DNA from: Archegozetes longisetosus
Lineage: Eukaryota > Arthropoda > Arachnida > Sarcoptiformes > Trhypochthoniidae
Direction: 5' to 3'
Length of the DNA: 64,000 bases
Assembly (NCBI GenBank): GCA_018873245.2
Contig: JAEMBT020000002.1
Coordinates: 11,530,001 to 11,594,000 of the forward strand
The notes below the pieces were generated by a model. That model was not told the DNA's origin. It made no database searches and saw nothing but the letters and a program-made list of their open reading frames with translations. Position 1 is the stretch's first letter, and the number at the start of each line of letters is the position of its first letter. A program made the translations under genes and the position numbers. Below are positions 48,501 through 60,767 of this stretch, piece after piece.

Positions 48501-48582
48501 TACGAAATATAGCAAAGACTCATCAAAATCTCGTTCTCGTTCTAGAAGTAGATCCCATTCTCGCTCTCATAAAAGACATTAA
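45557..48582 (+). CDS. su(w[a]): SFSWAP / suppressor of white-apricot splicing regulator
   Basis: Exons 45557-45804, 46537-46684, 46722-46955 and 47008-48582 give about 734 residues. SFSWAP is a nuclear RS-domain protein that regulates alternative splicing, including its own. Visible: the conserved N-terminal block [21 protein letters not shown] and [14 protein letters not shown] module 1 in exon 4 ([34 protein letters not shown]); the acidic link with [13 protein letters not shown] module 2 ([36 protein letters not shown]); a [19 protein letters not shown] helix; and a C-terminal Arg/Ser domain. All joins keep frame, but exons 2 and 3 can only be joined through a 37-nt intron at 46685-46721, half the usual size here. 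Family assignment is secure; that junction is not. Confidence 0.92.
45805..46536 (+). other. SFSWAP intron 1
   Basis: 732-nt intron, the longest in this gene, opening with an unusual donor (gtccgtcg). Retention would run into stop codons. No other content seen. Confidence 0.6.
46685..46721 (+). other. 37-nt putative intron of SFSWAP with in-frame stop
   Basis: Bounded by ATG|gtattt and tttaag|ATT, with TAA at 46718-46720 in the upstream reading frame. Removing exactly these 37 nt leaves both flanks in phase 0. The better-looking acceptor at 46749 would put exon 3 out of frame with any usable donor. Confidence 0.5.
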
Positions 48583-49441
48583 TTTTAATTAATATATTAT
48601 GTGTAAAGAATTGTCATTTTATAGTTTCTCAATTCAATATTGTTCTAAATTCAATAAATTTTTTCATAATTCTAAATGTAAATTATATTTTGAAATCTAA
48701 ATTGAAGATAAGCTATTTCATCCATTAGTTAAAACGAAGTTTATTTGCTATATTGGTGACTAAACATGATTACTCCAAAGCCTCTGTCTATATAAAAAAT
48801 AATCGAAATATAGTGTTCCAAATTGATTTTCTTGGACTCTATTTCGTACTCTATGGCTTAGAAATTGAAAATTTTCTAAAACTCGACTTTTAGTGAAGTA
48901 AAATTTCAAATTAAGGAATACCTGAAACTGTATTGGACAAAGAAATTTGTGATTGTTGATTGTAATTTGATTTGTGCCAAATTTGTTGAGGACCTCAATG
49001 CAACAGAATGTAATTTATAATAATTGATGTTTGTCTTCGTTTCACTTCATTTGAAGACTGCTATCTAGTCAATCACTTCTATTTATTTGGATAACTTTTG
49101 TAATAATTGCTATTCAAGTTGATAATCAGGAGTGAAGACTTGCATTTTGATCAAATTTTGAAGCCTACGAGCAATTCTGATTATTGCTTTCAATCGTACA
49201 GACAGACTGACAGAAATGACAAATGTAAATGACATAAATACAACTTGTTAAGGATACAAGCGTTTAAACTCATTTTAATAAAATATTACACCTATTTTCT
49301 ATAGGACGGACACTGACTATATCCTCAAATTAATGTTTTCCCGGATAATAGTTGCAAATTTTTCAACATATATTTGATTGAATTTTAATTTTAATAATAG
49401 TTTAAAAGGAGAAAAGTGTCAGCATTGCGCTTATCCCAAAA
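48583..49441. other. Spacer after SFSWAP
   Basis: SFSWAP 3' UTR with AATAAA at about 48653, then AT-rich sequence leading to the secreted-protein gene. No gene seen. Confidence 0.5.
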
Positions 49442-50558
49442 ATGTTTTCGACTGTTTCAGTTCAATTGATTCTATTATTAACGATTCCTCAACTGATATA
49501 TGGAAAGACAATCGTAACAGGTGATAAAGGATCACAAATAATTAATCATAAATATATCTTAATTCTAATTGATTTTTAAGAAGATCCAAAAGCAGACTAC
49601 GTTTTTCACGATGACGAATCTGGTGATGTATCAACTGCTTCAGTAGAATCAACAACTTTAAAGATAGGAGGAATTGAAGTTGAAAATTCTTTGGATGCTT
49701 CAACAGTTTCGTCAGTATCCGAAGAGTTAGGCAAGAACAGTACTATTGAAACATCGGGAGACTTCAACTGAGACTTCAACTGAGACTTCAACTGAGACCT
49801 CAACTGAGACCATAACTGACAATCAAAATCTAATATTTTCTTTGTGTCCTTCGAACGCAGAAGAGCTCCAGGCGAAGGTTTTAGAGCAATGTTTTAAATT
49901 AATGACTTTTGAAAACTAAACTTAATTGAATAATATGGTCAAATTACTTTAAGGTGACGCGCATAATGAGCAGACATATGCCTACTTTGCTTAAGTTGAG
50001 GCCTATCAGTCGTGGAACTAACACGCGATTGATATTAGACAACGGAAAGCTCTCAGTTAATACTGACTTCAAAATAATGGGTCAGCCAATTTGCCAACTA
50101 ATCGATGACCAAGCTGCAAAATACAATTTCGTGGTATCGTTCGACGATTTAGCTGGTTCTTATGACTGGAGGCTTTACAACTTTTTCAGAAGTAATTTTT
50201 CTGAAAGCGCTCTCATTTCAGTTAAGCATCACTTTAACAAAAGTCACTTGTCATTTTCTTATTATTCAATTTTTTCGTATTTAAGATTAAAAGGTTGCAG
50301 ACAGAGTTAGCGTTCATTGAAAATAGCAGGAACAAAACACGATTGAATGACGTCAAAGTTGGAATCATTGATAGCTTAAGTGTGAAAGTCAATATACCTG
50401 AAGATGTGGCACAAAACGGGGTAATTAAGCATATGATGCAGTACGTCATATCCAGAATTACTACTATGATTGCCAACAGATCTAAAGAGTCCATAACGAA
50501 GAATATGGAAGAAATTTTAGCTGAAGCTATAATAGAGAAAACTTCAATCAAACCTTAA
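49442..50558 (+). CDS. Secreted protein, possible lipid-binding (BPI/JHBP-like) fold; frame problem in exon 2
   Basis: Exon 1 (49442-49520) encodes a signal peptide (MFSTVSVQLILLLTIPQLIY). Exon 2 (49581-49877) opens in frame as an acidic Ser/Thr-rich segment but meets TGA at 49769 inside a 12-bp repeat. One base over, the repeat reads as (ETST)n and runs on through CPSNAEELQAK to the donor. Exons 3 (49954-50220) and 4 (50301-50558) then continue in that frame to a TAA. Either one base is surplus near 49756-49758, or an internal acceptor at 49740 is used (exon 49741-49877, fully in frame, 246 residues), or the copy is broken. The alternating-strand pattern of exon 3 and the amphipathic helix of exon 4 recall takeout/mite group-7-like secreted lipid binders. 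That family call is weak. Confidence 0.5.
49758..49817 (+). repeat. 12-bp tandem repeat, GAGACTTCAACT x5
   Basis: Five head-to-tail copies of GAGACTTCAACT, the first three identical and the last two with substitutions (ACC, ATA). In one frame it codes ETST units, in the frame entering from exon 2 it gives a stop. Confidence 0.9.
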
Positions 50559-50934
50559 TTCGATTGAAGCACTATCTTTCTCTTTAAATAAGTATAGCTA
50601 AAGCCTTTTTATGTCAACTTTACTTTTGCTTAATTCTAATGATTCATATTTTTATGAATAAATGTCATTTTTAATACGAAACAAAACTTTTCGGAAATGC
50701 ATTGCTTTGGAAAGTTTCTAACTTCAGAACTTATGTTAGAGAGACATCTGACGAACTGATAATACTTTGAATGTGATAAACACAAAATTTTAATAGACCG
50801 ATAAACTGTAAATTAAACTTGAAGTGTGATATATGTTTTAAACGATTGCTCTAAATAAAACACTATTTTAGATGTGATTTTGAGCCGTAAAACAAACCAG
50901 TTATTGTATATATTGGTCTAATATAAGTCCAATA
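50559..50934. other. Spacer between secreted-protein gene and LETMD1
   Basis: 376 bp with the upstream gene's 3' UTR and the presumed LETMD1 promoter. No feature recognised. Confidence 0.5.
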
Positions 50935-52358
50935 ATGCTTTCATACAAACAAATAGTCCGTAAAATGAGTGGTAAAAGAAGTCAATCTTCGGGTAGTAGC
51001 TACGTCAAGCCATTGACCGGATTAAGAAAACATATAACAAGTAGATTGATGACATTTGTTGAAAGTTACGAACGCATTCTTCAGCAACGATTTCCATCCA
51101 CTTTCAGAATAGTTCAAGTCTTTACTATTGGTTTGTATCGAATTGTTAACTATTTTTCACTTTGTCTATTAGTAAACTTTTAACTCGTTCAGTGTTTTTA
51201 AGTCATGTAAAGAGTTTTAAACTATTTGTTTGCAAATGATTTCAATTTAGGCGCAAAAGACTTCTATAGAGATATTTTGGAATATTTTCGTATTTCTCGT
51301 GAGCTGTCTTACGGCAAAAATGTCAGAAATTTTAGTTATAAGGAACTAGTCATTTACTTTAAGACACCGAAAGACTTGCGAAAAGTAGGACCTGTTCTCT
51401 TGCTGTCAGCCTTACCTTTGGCCCACTACATAATCTTTCCGTTAGCTTACTTTTTGCCCAAATATATGCTTTCGTCTCATTTTTGGACAATTCAGCAAAA
51501 TATACAATTTCAAGTATCAGATCACACAAACAAACTATACCATTATAGACCTGTGTTCAGACACCTACAAGCAAAACTTTCAGTTGTCACCGTTCAAGAT
51601 GATTTGCAAGAAAAGTGTCGAAAAATCTTTGCCAGCCTTGGAAGCGGTACCCATCCCACTATTGAACAAGTACTAGATGTCAAACAATTATTTATTGATG
51701 AGCCATACGGTCTCCAGTATCTAACATCAAGGCATTTGGTAATTGTATTACAAATAAGTTTATTAAACAATTCATTTTGTCTTTAAAGTATTCGGACTAA
51801 AAATGACATATAATTTAATAATCACTAAAACATTACTAAAGTTATTACAGATTGTTTTGAAGATCAATTTTGAACTTATGTCCAATTACTATTATTGCAG
51901 ACAAGTTTATGCCGAATGCATGGATTGAATGCATTTGTGGGCAAAAGGGCACGACTTTGGAATCATATAGGATTTGTACGTGAAATGGATTTGGCAATCG
52001 TTAGAGATGGCTTTCATTGTTTGAATCTAGACCAAATTAGAAGAGTTTAGTAATTAATAAAACTATTATAGAGCTTATAACTGAATCTAACACTCATATT
52101 TAGGCGTGTTTTCTAAGAGGACTCAATCCAATGAGCTTAAGTAAAGAAGAAATGATAATATGGCTACAAATGTGGCTAAGTATTGCTCAAAACGTTGACA
52201 GTGAGTGACAATCTATTTATGACTTTGTCGTAATTTAGTATTTGCTAAATGAGTAAAAATTATTTGTTTGTAAAACAGGGCACAGTTTGTCTCTTTTGCT
52301 TCACAGTCCCATTTTTTTGGCGTATAATAATCCATCGAATTGGAGACTAATTCATTAA
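50935..52358 (+). CDS. LETMD1: LETM1-domain-containing protein 1
   Basis: Five exons, 50935-51130, 51251-51738, 51901-52044, 52104-52200 and 52279-52358, all in phase, 334 residues (human about 360). LETMD1 is a mitochondrial inner-membrane protein with the LETM1 ribosome-binding fold, linked to mitochondrial structure and respiration. Match points: the N-terminal helix ESYERILQQRFPSTFRIVQVFT, YKELVIYFKTPKDLRKVGPVLLLSALPLAHYIIFPLAYFLPK with one membrane segment, SSHFWTIQQ, GTHPTIEQVLDVKQLF, LNAFVGKRARLWNHI, CFLRGLNPMSLSKEEM and SLSLLLHSPIFLAYN. The basic, Ser-rich N-terminus fits a mitochondrial targeting sequence. It converges with lin-7, with 64 bp between stop codons. Confidence 0.88.
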
Positions 52359-52422
52359 AAAACATTATTAATTATTATTAGTTATTATTAAATTATTAGT
52401 TATAAAATACAATTGTTTCGTT

Positions 52423-53178
52423 TCATTGATTTTGTTTTCTTCTCATTTGTCTTTGTTTATCGAAACGCATTTCCATTTCTTCTAAAACTTTAGGCGTATA
52501 TCTGACCACAAGAACAACTTTGCCGATAGCTGCCTTCAGCAGTTCAACAGCTTTCTCGTGATTTTCTCCCTCGACATTGACTCCATTGACAGAAATAAGT
52601 TGGTCTCCTCTTCTGAGTCCTCCGTGTCTGTCGGCTACACCATCTGGTATAATACGTGAGATATAAATCGGTGAGTTCTGTTCTCTTCCACCCATCACGT
52701 TGAAACCGAGCCCTTCGTCAGTCTTTGGTAGTTCGACAATTCTCGGGTGCGCGTGTCCTTCACTCGCAGCAAATACTAAACGCAAATCAATTTAATAATT
52801 AAAGCAAATGGTGTTAATTAATAAAGTCTATAGAAAGGCAGACCAGCAACTGTTGCTTTCGCGGTTGCAGAAGCTCTTATGTCAGGACTCCCACTGATGT
52901 CGACCGTTTCATAAACTCTTTCATATACTTCTCGAACAGCGTTAAAGAAATCACTTTCGAGTACTTTTTTAAGTGAGGATAACTTCTGGAGCGGAACATC
53001 ACTTAAATGAAAGTAAGAATAAATAAATTTGAATGAATTGATGCCGAGACGATGTCTTTAATGTGTAATACCTTCCAATCCAAGCGTTATATTCAGTTCG
53101 CTGTAATTTGTCTAATAGCTCAATCGCTCTCCTTATATCACTTTCGAGGTTCAGTTTTTCTCCCGAAGAAGCAGCCAT
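52423..53178 (-). CDS. lin-7: LIN-7 (Veli/MALS) polarity scaffold
   Basis: Three exons, 53178-53072, 53001-52844 and 52775-52423, give 205 residues (family about 197-233). LIN-7 forms a scaffold with CASK/LIN-2 and Mint/LIN-10 that positions receptors and channels at junctions and synapses. The N-terminal L27 domain ([49 protein letters not shown]) is followed by ATAKATVA and a PDZ domain ([72 protein letters not shown]). The carboxylate-binding loop is GLGF. It ends in a short basic tail. Starts at MAASSGEKL. Complete and typical. Confidence 0.96.
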
Positions 53179-55085
53179 TTGTTGAGATATTGAAAATAGC
53201 TATTTGTCAAATGAATTAATTTGAATAATATTGAAACAACAACAACAATTGATGGTTTGTTATGTTGTGCGCAAACGCAATGCCAGCACTTGTTCACTAG
53301 TACTGCATAATAACTAACATCTGTCTCCACATACATTCACGAAAATTCGTGACTTCAGTCAGTTTATTTGCCTCTCATCAACACTTGTAAATACTTAACT
53401 TATGCACAGCTATGATTTTTTCTTATGGAGCGCACGATTATATTTCAAAAATTGAAACGAGCTTCAATAAATAACAGGGCTTTTAATTTGAAAAATCAAA
53501 GAATATAAAGCTATTTTGATATCTGCTTTTACAGAAAATTGTGAACAGCTTACAGTAAGACTATCGCACAACTATTATATTGGATAAACGCTACTGTATG
53601 TACTGATCGAGTCGTTTGTCACATTCTTGTTTCTGTTTCAAATGCAAATCAAAGTTTTGGATAACATCTGTGTAAATTCATTTAAAAGTTAGGAACAATT
53701 AGAAAATGATTTCTATGCTTGATCAGCAAACTTATATTGAACACAGCTTCTGATATCTTTAACTAACACTATACCTTAAAATACCAGTATAGACTTGAAG
53801 TCATTACCAGTCAAACATTGAAAGATAAATCGGCTTTGATTTGAGAACAATCTGAGGTTTTTGCTTCATTTTAGAAACAAGTTATCTCTCAAATAATTTT
53901 GAACTATTAATTAATAAGAACTAACTAATATGAACTAATAATTGAGTAAGTTTGAACTCTAAGGCCGATATGTCCAAGTCGAGACTTAACTAAAACTGAT
54001 TTAAACATGCAGTTGTGCATTGAGTTTCAAAACTCGTTTTAGGTTTTAAGTCGATTTTTAGATCTAGAATCGTTTCAAGTATAGTTATGCATACGGACCT
54101 AAAATTTCTGCCCATCAAAAGTTTAATCTATAAGTCAAAGTAGAAATAAGTTCAGACCTAAAGTCATAACTTTGAATGGTTGCTGTATTCATTTGACTTT
54201 ACTCAAAAGCAGCTTTAATTGTAAAGAATCAAATAATTTTTTTCGAAGATATTCCTCAAGCATATGATAATTATTTGTCCATTTCTAGAGATAAAATTTT
54301 TGACATTCTTAAATTCAAAAAATCTGAAATATATTCCGAATAAATTGCAAAATGAGGTGAATTTTTACGATTCTCCTCATTCTATAGATTCTGTTCCTAT
54401 TCCTAAAACTCAAGTTTTGTTCATGAATTGTTTGATAAAAACATAATAAATAAAACCAGAAATGAATAAAAATGAAACATCAAAATTATGTAAAAAAATC
54501 TATTCACTAAAATTGTTTGTTTCGCTTTTCATTAACTTGATAAAAACTCTGAACTTAAACGATAGACATACGAGTATTAATGTCTCTAAAAAGTTTAGTA
54601 GAAAACTGATGACTAATGTTGAATACTTGTCAACCTGTAATTTGTAAGCTATTTCTATTTGATTTGTATGCGTTTTGCTAAGGCTGTTCTTGCCAAATCA
54701 AAGCCAATTGTCGATCGAAGTAAAAATAGTTTGCTGTCGAATAGATAAAAAATGTGCATTTCATTGAATCGTTAATTTAATCAAAATTAAATTTATAAGC
54801 AATAAAATTGAGACAATTTGAAGCACCACACGATTAATTATTGTTATATTTATAATAATTCAAACTTGTATTTCAAAATTTATCGTCAATTAAGTGCAGG
54901 AATAAGTATATAATATTTAGACATTAAATAAAGTATATTTTAAGGACATGATAAAACTAGTCATACATACAAAACGATTGCATACAATTGTAATACTTTA
55001 TGAGTATGAAAAACGAATCAAATTAAATGTGAAACAAAAAATCTAAACTAATATAAATTGAATTTCGCTTAAAGGCGAGGACTCT
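53179..55085. other. Spacer between lin-7 and CASC3
   Basis: 1.9 kb of AT-rich DNA containing the lin-7 promoter side and the CASC3 3' UTR. Two open frames of about 60 codons (54264-54446, 54462-54647) have no protein-like composition. Confidence 0.5.
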
Positions 55086-58000
55086 CTAACTATTTACAGA
55101 CACATAAGACTTATCTCCGTCGCCATCACTCGAATGCTGGTCTGGTGGCGGAACTATAGGTATCGCAGCCTTTGGTCTCCGCTGTGGTATTTGTCTTACG
55201 TTATGCTGCTGTTGACTCTGAGTGTCGTAATACGTGACACCTCCACGATATAGTTCCGCCATTTGATGTGGTGTTGGCGGTTGTGCTTGTGCCACATGTC
55301 CTGGATATCCAGGAGGCACATGAGTTGGCTGCGGAGGCGGCGGGTATTGAGGATAACCCGAAGGAAAACTTGGGATATATGTAGTGCCAGGTGGTGGAGG
55401 TGGAGCTACGGCTGACATGACTGCCGGTGGCGGTGGAGGACCTGTTTGTGGTATGGCTGGTATTGCAGGCGGGACTGGAGCAGTCACCACATTCGCTGTA
55501 ACTGATGGTGGCAAATAACGAGTCGGTTCTCCAGTCGGTGGAGCTGTCGGTTGAGACATATAACGAGTTGGTAACTGTTGAGGCAAATAATTGGATGGAT
55601 GTGTTTGTGGCGGTGTTTCGGCTGCGTTTGGGCTCATATAAGTATGATATGTATTGCGAGGCGCAGACGTCTCAGCAAAATAAGCAGGTGTTTGCATTTG
55701 GTGCGAATCATAGTATTGGTGGGCATTCAAATTCCTGGTGTCGCCTCCTTGTCCGAGTTGAGAATTATTGCTAGTATTTGGTATATTTTCAGGTATTACT
55801 CTTTGTTGTTGCTGTCGAAGCGATGAATATCTCTTAGGTCTAGTCTGTTCGCTCTCGTTATTTCTGTTGATTGACGATGCCTTCTCTTCAATTGACATCT
55901 TTTGCAAACCAGCCGTTGTATCAGAAACATAATTAGATGGATCTCTTTGATTGCGATAAGAGTCTTCCTCGTAATATCTTTCTGTATCTCTATTTGGCTC
56001 TTCGTGATAGCCGCGCTCCGACCGACCGCTGTTTCGATTGCGATAACTATCAGTCGAAACTTCTTTCCCGTGACTATAACTCGAATAATTTAAGTTATTA
56101 TTTGTTTTTCTGATGGCTCTTCCATTACTGCTTTCATTATTCGGACGACTCCTTGCTCGGCCTCCACGTCTGTCCTCTTCTTCATAATCATAACCGGCTG
56201 AAGACCTTCGCTGCGAATACTTAGAATTTTCAAAAGTTTGAGTGCGAACTACATTCGATGAGTTGACTTCATTATAATTATTCGGAGATCTATTATTGTT
56301 CTCGATCGCATCAATTATTTTCATTGGTTCGGTTTTAAATTCCTTCTCGTGTTTATTTTCATCACTGATAGAGTGTTGTGAATATCTTGGTGGAGCTTTC
56401 CAAACTTCTTGCTGTTGAGAGCTTGCATTTGATGTTAATTTCTTTCTCAAGTCATTATTAGGAAGTTCTGGGAAGTCATCAGTAGAAAAAGGCTGAACAC
56501 GTTTCCCGACATTCTCTTCTCTGAATTCGAGCCTTTTATCACTTACAGGTTTGTCATTTCTAAAGTTAGATTTTTTATGACTGAACTCATTATTTCTGTC
56601 TGATCGAGCTTTTCGATCAGCTCTGTCACGAACATTGTATTGACGTTCAGAGCGCTCATTACGATCGTTGCGATCATTATTATCATTACGAACCGAACGA
56701 TTGTGATCGTTGATTGGAGAAACTTTTCCCTTTCCATATGCATTCTCGTCCTGCCACTGACGAGTGTACTTATTAGGACCTCTTCCATAACGTCTCCTTC
56801 TCCTTGCTTTGGGTGGATCGTCTTCATTGCGAATATCGTAACCGTAAATATTGACCAATTCATCTTTAGATTTAGGTACTTGTTCGTCTTCGTTGAACAG
56901 GTCATGACCCCATCTCTCACTTTCATTCCAAAGTTTTTTCCTAGTATTTTTCTTTGAATCTACTGATCCAGCTGGATTCTTCGCGATAACTATTGGTTTT
57001 GGAGGTTTCTCATCGTTTGCGGCAGGTTCAACTTCAACTATTGCTTCCTCAGCTGCTGCCATTTCACTCATGCGGTCATCGTGTTCATAGAAAGGTCCTC
57101 TTTTAGGAATATACTGAGGATTACGTTTGTCTTCATCGTGATCTAAAGCTTTATCTTTTGCATTCTGTTGCGAATCATTACTCTCCTGCAGAAAAATTAA
57201 GTTAATTTTACTCAAACTCAACGTTATTTACATTAAGATATTGTTTTTATAAAGTTAATTTTGTGTAGACTCACTTCTCCATCTCCCTGTTGTCGTTCGC
57301 CTTCGAGGTCTTCACTGTCTTTTGCAGTCAATTTCTGTTGTCTCAGATCATCATTTTCTTCATTTTCACTGTTAACCGAACATTCATCAGAGTCATCAAT
57401 ATCTTCATACTCATCGTCATCATCCACTTCAGCGATTCCTTCATGTCCTCCTTCTTCGTCAATGAAATCTTCATCAATTTCATCAGCGTTTGTTGGTTCC
57501 ATTTCGAAGTTCTCTTCTTTTTTAGAATTTTCATCGAGTTCTTCAATCAAGACATCATCACTGGCTTTTGAATCCCCAATGACTTCGTTATTAGTGCTCG
57601 AGACCGCATCTAATTTTGAATTTTCTTTAATTTGTTCTGTGGCTTCTATTGACTCAACAGCTTTTTCTTTCGAACTTTGCTCAACAGTTTCTTCATTGAC
57701 TGTTTGTCTATTGTCTTCATTAGATTGGTTTGTTCCCACAAAACTTTTTTGTTGATCTACTTCCTTATCTACATCTGTATTGTCAACGTTTGCGGTGTTT
57801 ATTACTTGATTTTCCTCTAAACGTGATTCGTTTTCGGTTGAATTATTACTCTCGAGCTCATTATTGTTTACACGAATCTCGTCATTTATTTTGTCATTGG
57901 TTTGAGTAACGGACTCATTCTCTTTATGTTGACATTCATTCGCAGTCACATTATCATCGATGGCATCGTTGTCAACATTAGTGTTGACGTCTTCATCGTC

Positions 58001-58571
58001 GGCACTCTCATATTCAGACTCTCCAGCATTTGAAGCAGAAGTACATCGCTTTTCACTTTCACTTTCCTATTAGTTTTGATAATTTGTGGTAAAATTAATT
58101 GTTTTGTTCGATATATTATCTTAATTATTAGTTTAACTAAACTATTTAATAAACATTAAATGATAAGAACATAACTTTGAATTTAAAAGTTGAACAAAAG
58201 ATATTTAAAAAAAAAGTAAAAATCTCACCGGAATTGGGGCTGAAACGACCTAAAATCAAATCAAATAAAAAACAAATGTCAAAATCATAAGATTAAAATA
58301 AAACAAACTATGTTTAATTTATAAACAATTAAAATATAAACAAAATATTGAAAACTTGAATAAGAGTGGCAAAAATGGAACAAATAAATAACAGAATAAT
58401 AGAATTAAATACCAAATCAGATGTTTTGATGTCTTGAGACTGGTCTTCATCTTTAATCTGGTTACTAAGATTATTATGACTATCTTCTTTAATCACATTC
58501 TCATTGTTATCATTATTACTATTTTGTTGAATGTCGTCATTTGGTTTGTCTTTATCTATATTATCGGCCAT
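55086..58571 (-). CDS. btz: CASC3/Barentsz (MLN51), exon-junction complex core
   Basis: Four coding exons, 58571-58413, 58249-58229 (21-nt microexon, VVSAPIP), 58066-57275 and 57185-55086, all phase 0, 1023 residues (human CASC3 703). Barentsz is one of four core proteins of the exon-junction complex; it clamps eIF4A3 on spliced RNA and acts in mRNA localisation and NMD. A long acidic N-terminus (ESEYESADDED; Glu/Asn-rich) precedes the SELOR domain around 345-460: NPQYIPKRGPFYEHDDR, KKLWNESERWGHDLFNEDEQ, PKSKDELVNIYGYDIR. An Arg/Asp/Asn-rich region follows, then QKMSIEEKA and RPKRYSSLRQQQQRV, a Pro-rich stretch, and the conserved C-terminus YRGGVTYYDTQSQQQ. The acidic and Asn-rich expansions explain the extra length. 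Confidence 0.93.
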
Positions 58572-59090
58572 TTTATTGTCTTGAACTCACATTTAATGAT
58601 AAGTAATAGTTAATAAAATAATCTGATGAGTGATTTGTTTATAAAATAATTTAATAAATCCAATACAAATTTATGATTGAATTGATTTATCTGTTTTCTC
58701 TCATAAAAATGCAATAGTGTTCATACATATACTACGACTAGAAATGCATTGCTTTTCAAACTTTACTATTTTTCATAACTAATACTCTTTAGTTTAATTC
58801 AAATTTGTTTTCGTTTAGTTAATTCATAGATACGATTAAATTAAGAAGATTTTGCTTCAATTTTCTCATTTTGTCAGTTGTATAACAATATAAAAGAATT
58901 GAAATATAAATTGAAATTTAAAACACATGTGAAACCGCTTTGACCCCTATTCATAGATAAGTATTTGGCGCTTAAACTGGTTTTGTGTAAAACATTAACA
59001 TTTGTTAAGTGTAAAAAAAGTTTCAGATTCTATCAATTTATCAATAATTTATTGAATTAAAATCGAATTAACAAATAAGTAGTAATACAA
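58572..59090. promoter_or_regulatory. Head-to-head intergenic region, CASC3 / PRIM1
   Basis: 519 bp between divergent start codons, presumably carrying both promoters and 5' UTRs. No specific motif recognised. Assignment is by layout. Confidence 0.5.
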
Positions 59091-60425
59091 ATGAGTGAAT
59101 ACAATCGTCAAAATCTACCTGAACTTCTTCAGGCTTACTACCGATTCCTGTTTCCTCACAAACTATTTCATCGATGGCTTTCTTATGGAAATGGTATTCA
59201 ATTAGTTGACTCTTATTTCGATTGATTTACTATTTTAAAACTAACATCAAATTAAATTTGAATACATTTTATAGTGGAAAACGATTACTTTGAGAGAAGA
59301 GAGTTTTCGTTTTGTCTTTCGGGAGATATTTATGTGAGATATCAGTCATTCAGTGACTGCAATGAAATGGAAAGATCGATTTTGTCCAAGCTACCCGAAA
59401 AGATAGATATCGGAGCTGTTTATAACATAAAGCCTAAAGATTCGAAAAATATTGGTTTAGTCCCATTCAAAGCAGAGGAACGCGAACTAGTCTTCGATAT
59501 AGATATGACGGATTACGACGACGTCAGGAACTGTTGTAAAGGCGCTGACATATGCCACAACTGTTGGCCATTTATGATAATTGCAGCTAAAATACTAAAT
59601 CGTGCGCTTCGTGAAGATTTCGGTTTCAAACACCTGCTTTGGGTGTATTCGGGTCGAAGAGGTATTCATTGTTGGGTGGCTGACCAAAGGGCTAGAAAGT
59701 TGGCAAGTGATAGCCGCTCAGCACTTGCAGAGTACTTAAGTGTTATTGAGGGTGGAGAATTCAAAGCTAAAAAAGTATCATTTGACAACAATAGTAATCT
59801 TCATCCAAGTATCGTCAGCGCCATTAATATTATCGAAAAATATTTTCCTTCTCTAATCCTCGAAAAACAGAAAGTGCTTGAAACCAAAGAACAGATCCAA
59901 ACAATTATTGATCTCTGCAATGATGCAGAACTCAAAAATCAACTTAATCTGAAACTTTTTGATAAGCAGCTCAAAAGCTCAAGCCAGAGATGGGAAGCAA
60001 TTGTTAAAATAAGTGGAAATCATTTCTCGAATATGAATAGAATGCGATCTCTTAAGCAAAAGAATCGTCACTTTATCGACGAAGTTAAGCTTCAATTTTG
60101 TTATCCCAGACTCGATATTCATGTAACTAAAGGATTGAATCACTTATTGAAAACTCCATTTAGCGTTCATCCGAAAACCGGTAGGATTTGTGTTCCAATT
60201 GATTTCAAAGAAATCGATAGCTTTGATCCGTTCAAAGTACCCGACGTCTCAACACTTTGTTCACAGATCGATGAAAACACGACCGCAAACAACCCGAGCG
60301 CTAAAGTTTATGAAAGTACTGATCTGTTTAAGTCAATCAAAGTTTTCCAAGAGTTCATCCAAAATATTGAATCAGATTTCAAAGGAGTACTGATTAAGAA
60401 AAGTGACGAAAAAATGGAGTTTTAG
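59091..60425 (+). CDS. PRIM1: DNA primase small (catalytic) subunit
   Basis: Two exons, 59091-59193 and 59275-60425, give 417 residues (human 420). PRIM1 makes the RNA primers extended by DNA polymerase alpha. Visible: LPELLQAYYRFLFP, REFSF with DIYVRYQSF, KIDIGAVY, the catalytic block LVFDIDMTDYDDVR with Asp109 and Asp111 at the same numbers as in the human enzyme, the zinc-binding cysteines CCKGADICHNCW, DFGFKHLLWVYSGRRGIHCWV containing the active-site SGRRG and His, CYPRLDIHVTKGLNHLLKTPFSVHPKTGR, and VPIDFKEIDSFDP. The short first exon was placed by its conserved N-terminus and phase. Complete. Confidence 0.96.
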
Positions 60426-60767
60426 TTGAATTATCTTTCGTAATATTTTTAATTTTTTTATCATATAATTAATGAGTAGAGACTTCATTCTTACATAAAT
60501 CAATATTTTTATCGGAGCGAGATATCAGAATATTGATTAAATATCTATTCGAATCATAAAATAAGGACTTTTTGGCAAAGTTTATTAACACTTAAATCAA
60601 TATAAATCAATATTTCTGGAGATTTTTAAATATTCCTAAGTATGACTCAATAATTTCAATAAAATGTTTTGTAATTTATGGTCAGATCATTAGACAGATA
60701 TCGAAACTCAAACTTATTGTTTTAAATGTAAACGAATATAAGACAAACTGAATTAAACCCTAAATAA
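60426..60767. other. Spacer between PRIM1 and hAT remnant
   Basis: 342 bp, PRIM1 3' UTR. No terminal inverted repeat of the neighbouring element could be recognised. Confidence 0.45.

Noticed and set aside
50221..50311. Alternative donor at 50243 with acceptor at 50308 in the secreted-protein gene
   Set aside because: In frame, but the donor (aaaa|gtcact) is weak; gttaag at 50221 with gttgcag at 50300 is the better pair.
57261..57755. 164-codon plus-strand frame opposite CASC3
   Set aside because: Ser/Phe-rich mirror of the Glu/Asp-rich CASC3 N-terminus; low-complexity antisense, not a gene.
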